Assembly: GCA_913045265.1 (NCBI GenBank)
Contig: CAJWQX010000087.1
Coordinates: 1-7,358, forward strand
DNA: 7,358 bases
Origin: UBA11889 sp002313255
Lineage (GTDB): Bacteria; Pseudomonadota; Gammaproteobacteria; Pseudomonadales; Azotimanducaceae
Direction: 5' to 3'
The position numbers and the translations under genes are program-made. Of the stretch, positions 5,432 through 7,358 are shown piece after piece. The notes beneath the pieces were generated by a model. It was given only the letters and a program-made list of their open reading frames with translations. It was not told where the DNA came from and made no database searches. Every line of letters starts with the position of its first letter. The first letter of the stretch is position 1.

Positions 5432-7345
5432 TCAGTTCATGCCGAGTGGCTCGGGCGTATACCAAATCGGTGATGTGTACGCACGGTCTTGCACAACCAA
5501 AGGTACGTTCTCTGGAAGTTTGTCGAGTCCAAAAAAATCGACGTCGTATGCGGTCCATCGCGGTGTCGGGATCTCGATGACGCGTAGGTAATAAAAGGCG
5601 GGGATGGATCGATCGAAATCCGGATCGCGCCAAACGGTAGTGAGGATCGCAGCACCGATGTCGTTCGAGTACGTCGCGTTGTCGACGTTGACGGTACTCT
5701 CCACGCCGTTAGGTCGGGGCGCGACGGCGACGTCGTAAACCTTCTCGGCGATGGTTCCGTCGGGGTCAAACCAACCTTTTACAATCTGCAGTCGATCCAG
5801 ATTTGCTCCATCGACATCCTTTGCCGCGCTGGCTAGAAATGTAGGAACAGCCGGCTCCGATGGCGTGCTCAAGTCACCTCCCATGGGTACACCCTTCCCA
5901 TAGCCTAATGCCGCGATGTCGGGATGGTCGGCGTCAATGGATCGAAATTTCCATCCGCCAAAAAATCGAACGTGAATACGCGGCCCCGTGGTCGCATACG
6001 TTTCCTTTCGCTTGAGGGCGCGAAATAGACTCTCGCGTGTGTTTTCTTCTGCCCACACCGCCGCGTATCCGGACGCGCTAAAAATCCACTGCGACTCTGC
6101 CCGATATCGACTAGGTTCGTTGAGCCCCATTTTGCCCCAGAACGTGTTCTCGTCTGCCGTGGCTAGGGCCGTGTGCGTATCCGTGCTCCCAATCATTCCA
6201 AACTTAAATGGATTCACGCCCAGCTCGACACTGTGTTTTAGACCGAGTTGGAGAGCGGATCGCGCGTACGATTGTCGAGCCCAATCCAAAGCGTCTGCAT
6301 CCTGTTTGCTAGATTTACCTTTGGCGGGTGCGCCACCCCATGTTTCGAAGTCGGCGAATCCATCGTTTGGGGAAATGGCAGGATGGGTTTCGCTGTCCCC
6401 TTTGATCTGGGTCACTTCCAGGATTGGTTCCCATTCGGATCGAATTTGCGCGTACTGACGCGAGAGAGGCAAGCCGTTTTGGTCGCTCGGGCTAAACATT
6501 AATCCGCCACTGAGGTTGGCGTTGTGAGGAATCGCGATAGCCTCACCACCGAGGTTATCCCGATAATTGGCGAGGTAGTTCCATAGATCTTCGACGTTAT
6601 CGCTGTCGAAGCGAGAAAACGGAAGAACCTTACTCGTAATATCAGGACCGTCCGCGAACAGCACATTTCGGTGGATCATGTTGGGGGCACGGCCGGACCA
6701 TTCAAATCCGACGAACGTCGTGAACACACCCGGCTCGTTGTGACGCTCTGCGGTTGCGATCACGTCATCCCAGATTAACTGATGGAAATTATCGTCAATC
6801 GCATAATCAGCTTGCCAGGCGCTTTTCGCTGTGCCCAGTGCGGCGTTTCCTTCATTAAAGACTTCCACGGAAGGAGCATTTAGAACGTCCACTAAAGAGA
6901 TCAGATCCGCAAAGTACGCCGACCATCGTTCTCGGGCTGGCGTGTCAGGTAACACTCTTGGGTCGTTTCCGAGATGACGAAGAACGCCGAGGTTTTCTGC
7001 GTGATCCGCAACCAATAGGAAGTCGAGAGGCCGGTGAAGGCGTACGGTCGAACCGCCCGTGGCGCGTATTTCCTTGCCTTTAGCGAATTGGTAAGCGTCT
7101 TCGGGTAGCAGCCGCGTTCCGAGTGCGAACGCGTCGCCTGAAAGCGAAGTATGAACGTGCGTATCCCCGAAAAAGACTTGAGCGGGGAACGCGAGGTCCG
7201 AATCGGCAACACCGTCGCCGGTCGGGCTGGCATGCACACTCGTCGTGTTCGCGATCAGAAACCCACACAGGAACGAACGCGTGAGTACATGAAATACATC
7301 GAGCGGACACTTGCGATTGGCGCGTGCTGAATTACTCACAACCAC
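5432..7345 (-). CDS. DUF3604 domain-containing secreted protein, putative PHP-like metal-dependent hydrolase
   Basis: A 637-residue protein recognisable along its whole length as DUF3604 (Pfam PF12228), a family of unknown function. Conserved blocks in order are FFGDTHVHTS (58-67, with the metal-binding-like H63-x-H65), LVADHAENLG (111-120), GFEWSGR (213-219), HRN (225-227), AIPHNANLSGG (271-281), LDWARQSY (353-360), LGVNPFKFG (375-383), STDTHTA (387-393), ETYATTGPRI (448-457), FFGGW (461-465), EIPTPRW (591-597) and AYTSPIWYTP (622-631). The spaced HxH, DH, PHN and DTH motifs resemble the metal site of PHP-type phosphoesterases and amidohydrolases; that link is my inference. Residues 1-39 look like a signal peptide: basic start, short hydrophobic core (about 24-32), cleavage probably at VHA39-S40, so a periplasmic or exported location is likely. 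The GTG start used here has no visible ribosome binding site, another GTG lies two codons later, and the frame stays open to the window edge, so the start may be outside. The gene converges on the ABC operon and is probably regulated separately. Confidence 0.92.
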   Translation of the reverse strand: MVVSNSARANRKCPLDVFHVLTRSFLCGFLIANTTSVHASPTGDGVADSDLAFPAQVFFGDTHVHTSLSGDAFALGTRLLPEDAYQFAKGKEIRATGGSTVRLHRPLDFLLVADHAENLGVLRHLGNDPRVLPDTPARERWSAYFADLISLVDVLNAPSVEVFNEGNAALGTAKSAWQADYAIDDNFHQLIWDDVIATAERHNEPGVFTTFVGFEWSGRAPNMIHRNVLFADGPDITSKVLPFSRFDSDNVEDLWNYLANYRDNLGGEAIAIPHNANLSGGLMFSPSDQNGLPLSRQYAQIRSEWEPILEVTQIKGDSETHPAISPNDGFADFETWGGAPAKGKSSKQDADALDWARQSYARSALQLGLKHSVELGVNPFKFGMIGSTDTHTALATADENTFWGKMGLNEPSRYRAESQWIFSASGYAAVWAEENTRESLFRALKRKETYATTGPRIHVRFFGGWKFRSIDADHPDIAALGYGKGVPMGGDLSTPSEPAVPTFLASAAKDVDGANLDRLQIVKGWFDPDGTIAEKVYDVAVAPRPNGVESTVNVDNATYSNDIGAAILTTVWRDPDFDRSIPAFYYLRVIEIPTPRWTAYDVDFFGLDKLPENVPLVVQDRAYTSPIWYTPEPLGMN

Positions 7346-7358
7346 CGAAAATAGAAAT

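Noticed and set aside
5988..6458. A 156-codon open frame antisense to the DUF3604 gene.
   Set aside because: The minus-strand frame carries continuous conserved DUF3604 motifs across this stretch, so the opposite frame is a codon-bias shadow.

Overview
The window carries four complete or nearly complete protein genes. Three run rightward as a probable operon: a small Fe(II)/2-oxoglutarate dioxygenase of the phytanoyl-CoA dioxygenase (PhyH) family, then two full-size ABC exporter half-transporters whose reading frames overlap by four bases. The fourth, a secreted DUF3604 protein, runs leftward and converges on the operon with a 63-base gap. No RNA gene, insertion sequence, CRISPR array, phage gene or origin was recognised.

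Organism: intermediate GC by eye, TTG and GTG starts next to Shine-Dalgarno sequences, compact gene spacing and a signal peptide on the DUF3604 protein all indicate a bacterium, most likely Gram-negative. DUF3604 and PhyH proteins are common in environmental, especially marine, Proteobacteria. A marine-type gammaproteobacterium is my best guess, but the window does not prove it.

Layout: bases 1-185 are a leader with no convincing gene but three clean inverted repeats (40-70, 79-100, 148-171). The last has perfect 9-base arms and ends 14 bases before the preferred ATG of the dioxygenase gene, so it looks like an operator or 5'-UTR element. The dioxygenase occupies 186-860 (possible longer TTG start at 120). 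After 63 bases with a strong ribosome binding site, the 803-residue ABC protein starts at a TTG (924-3335), followed by the 678-residue ABC partner (3332-5368). The DUF3604 gene (5432-7345, minus strand) is open to the right edge, so its true start may lie outside the window.

How the genes may work together: the two ABC proteins differ in sequence, are translationally coupled, and each has one membrane domain and one ATPase domain, so they most likely form a heterodimeric exporter of the MsbA/ABCB type. Both carry unusual additions: about 130 residues with four extra hydrophobic segments before TM1 in the first, and a polar insertion of about 33 residues after TM2 in the second. The upstream dioxygenase could hydroxylate the exported compound or a precursor; this is inference from gene order. 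The substrate cannot be read from the sequence.
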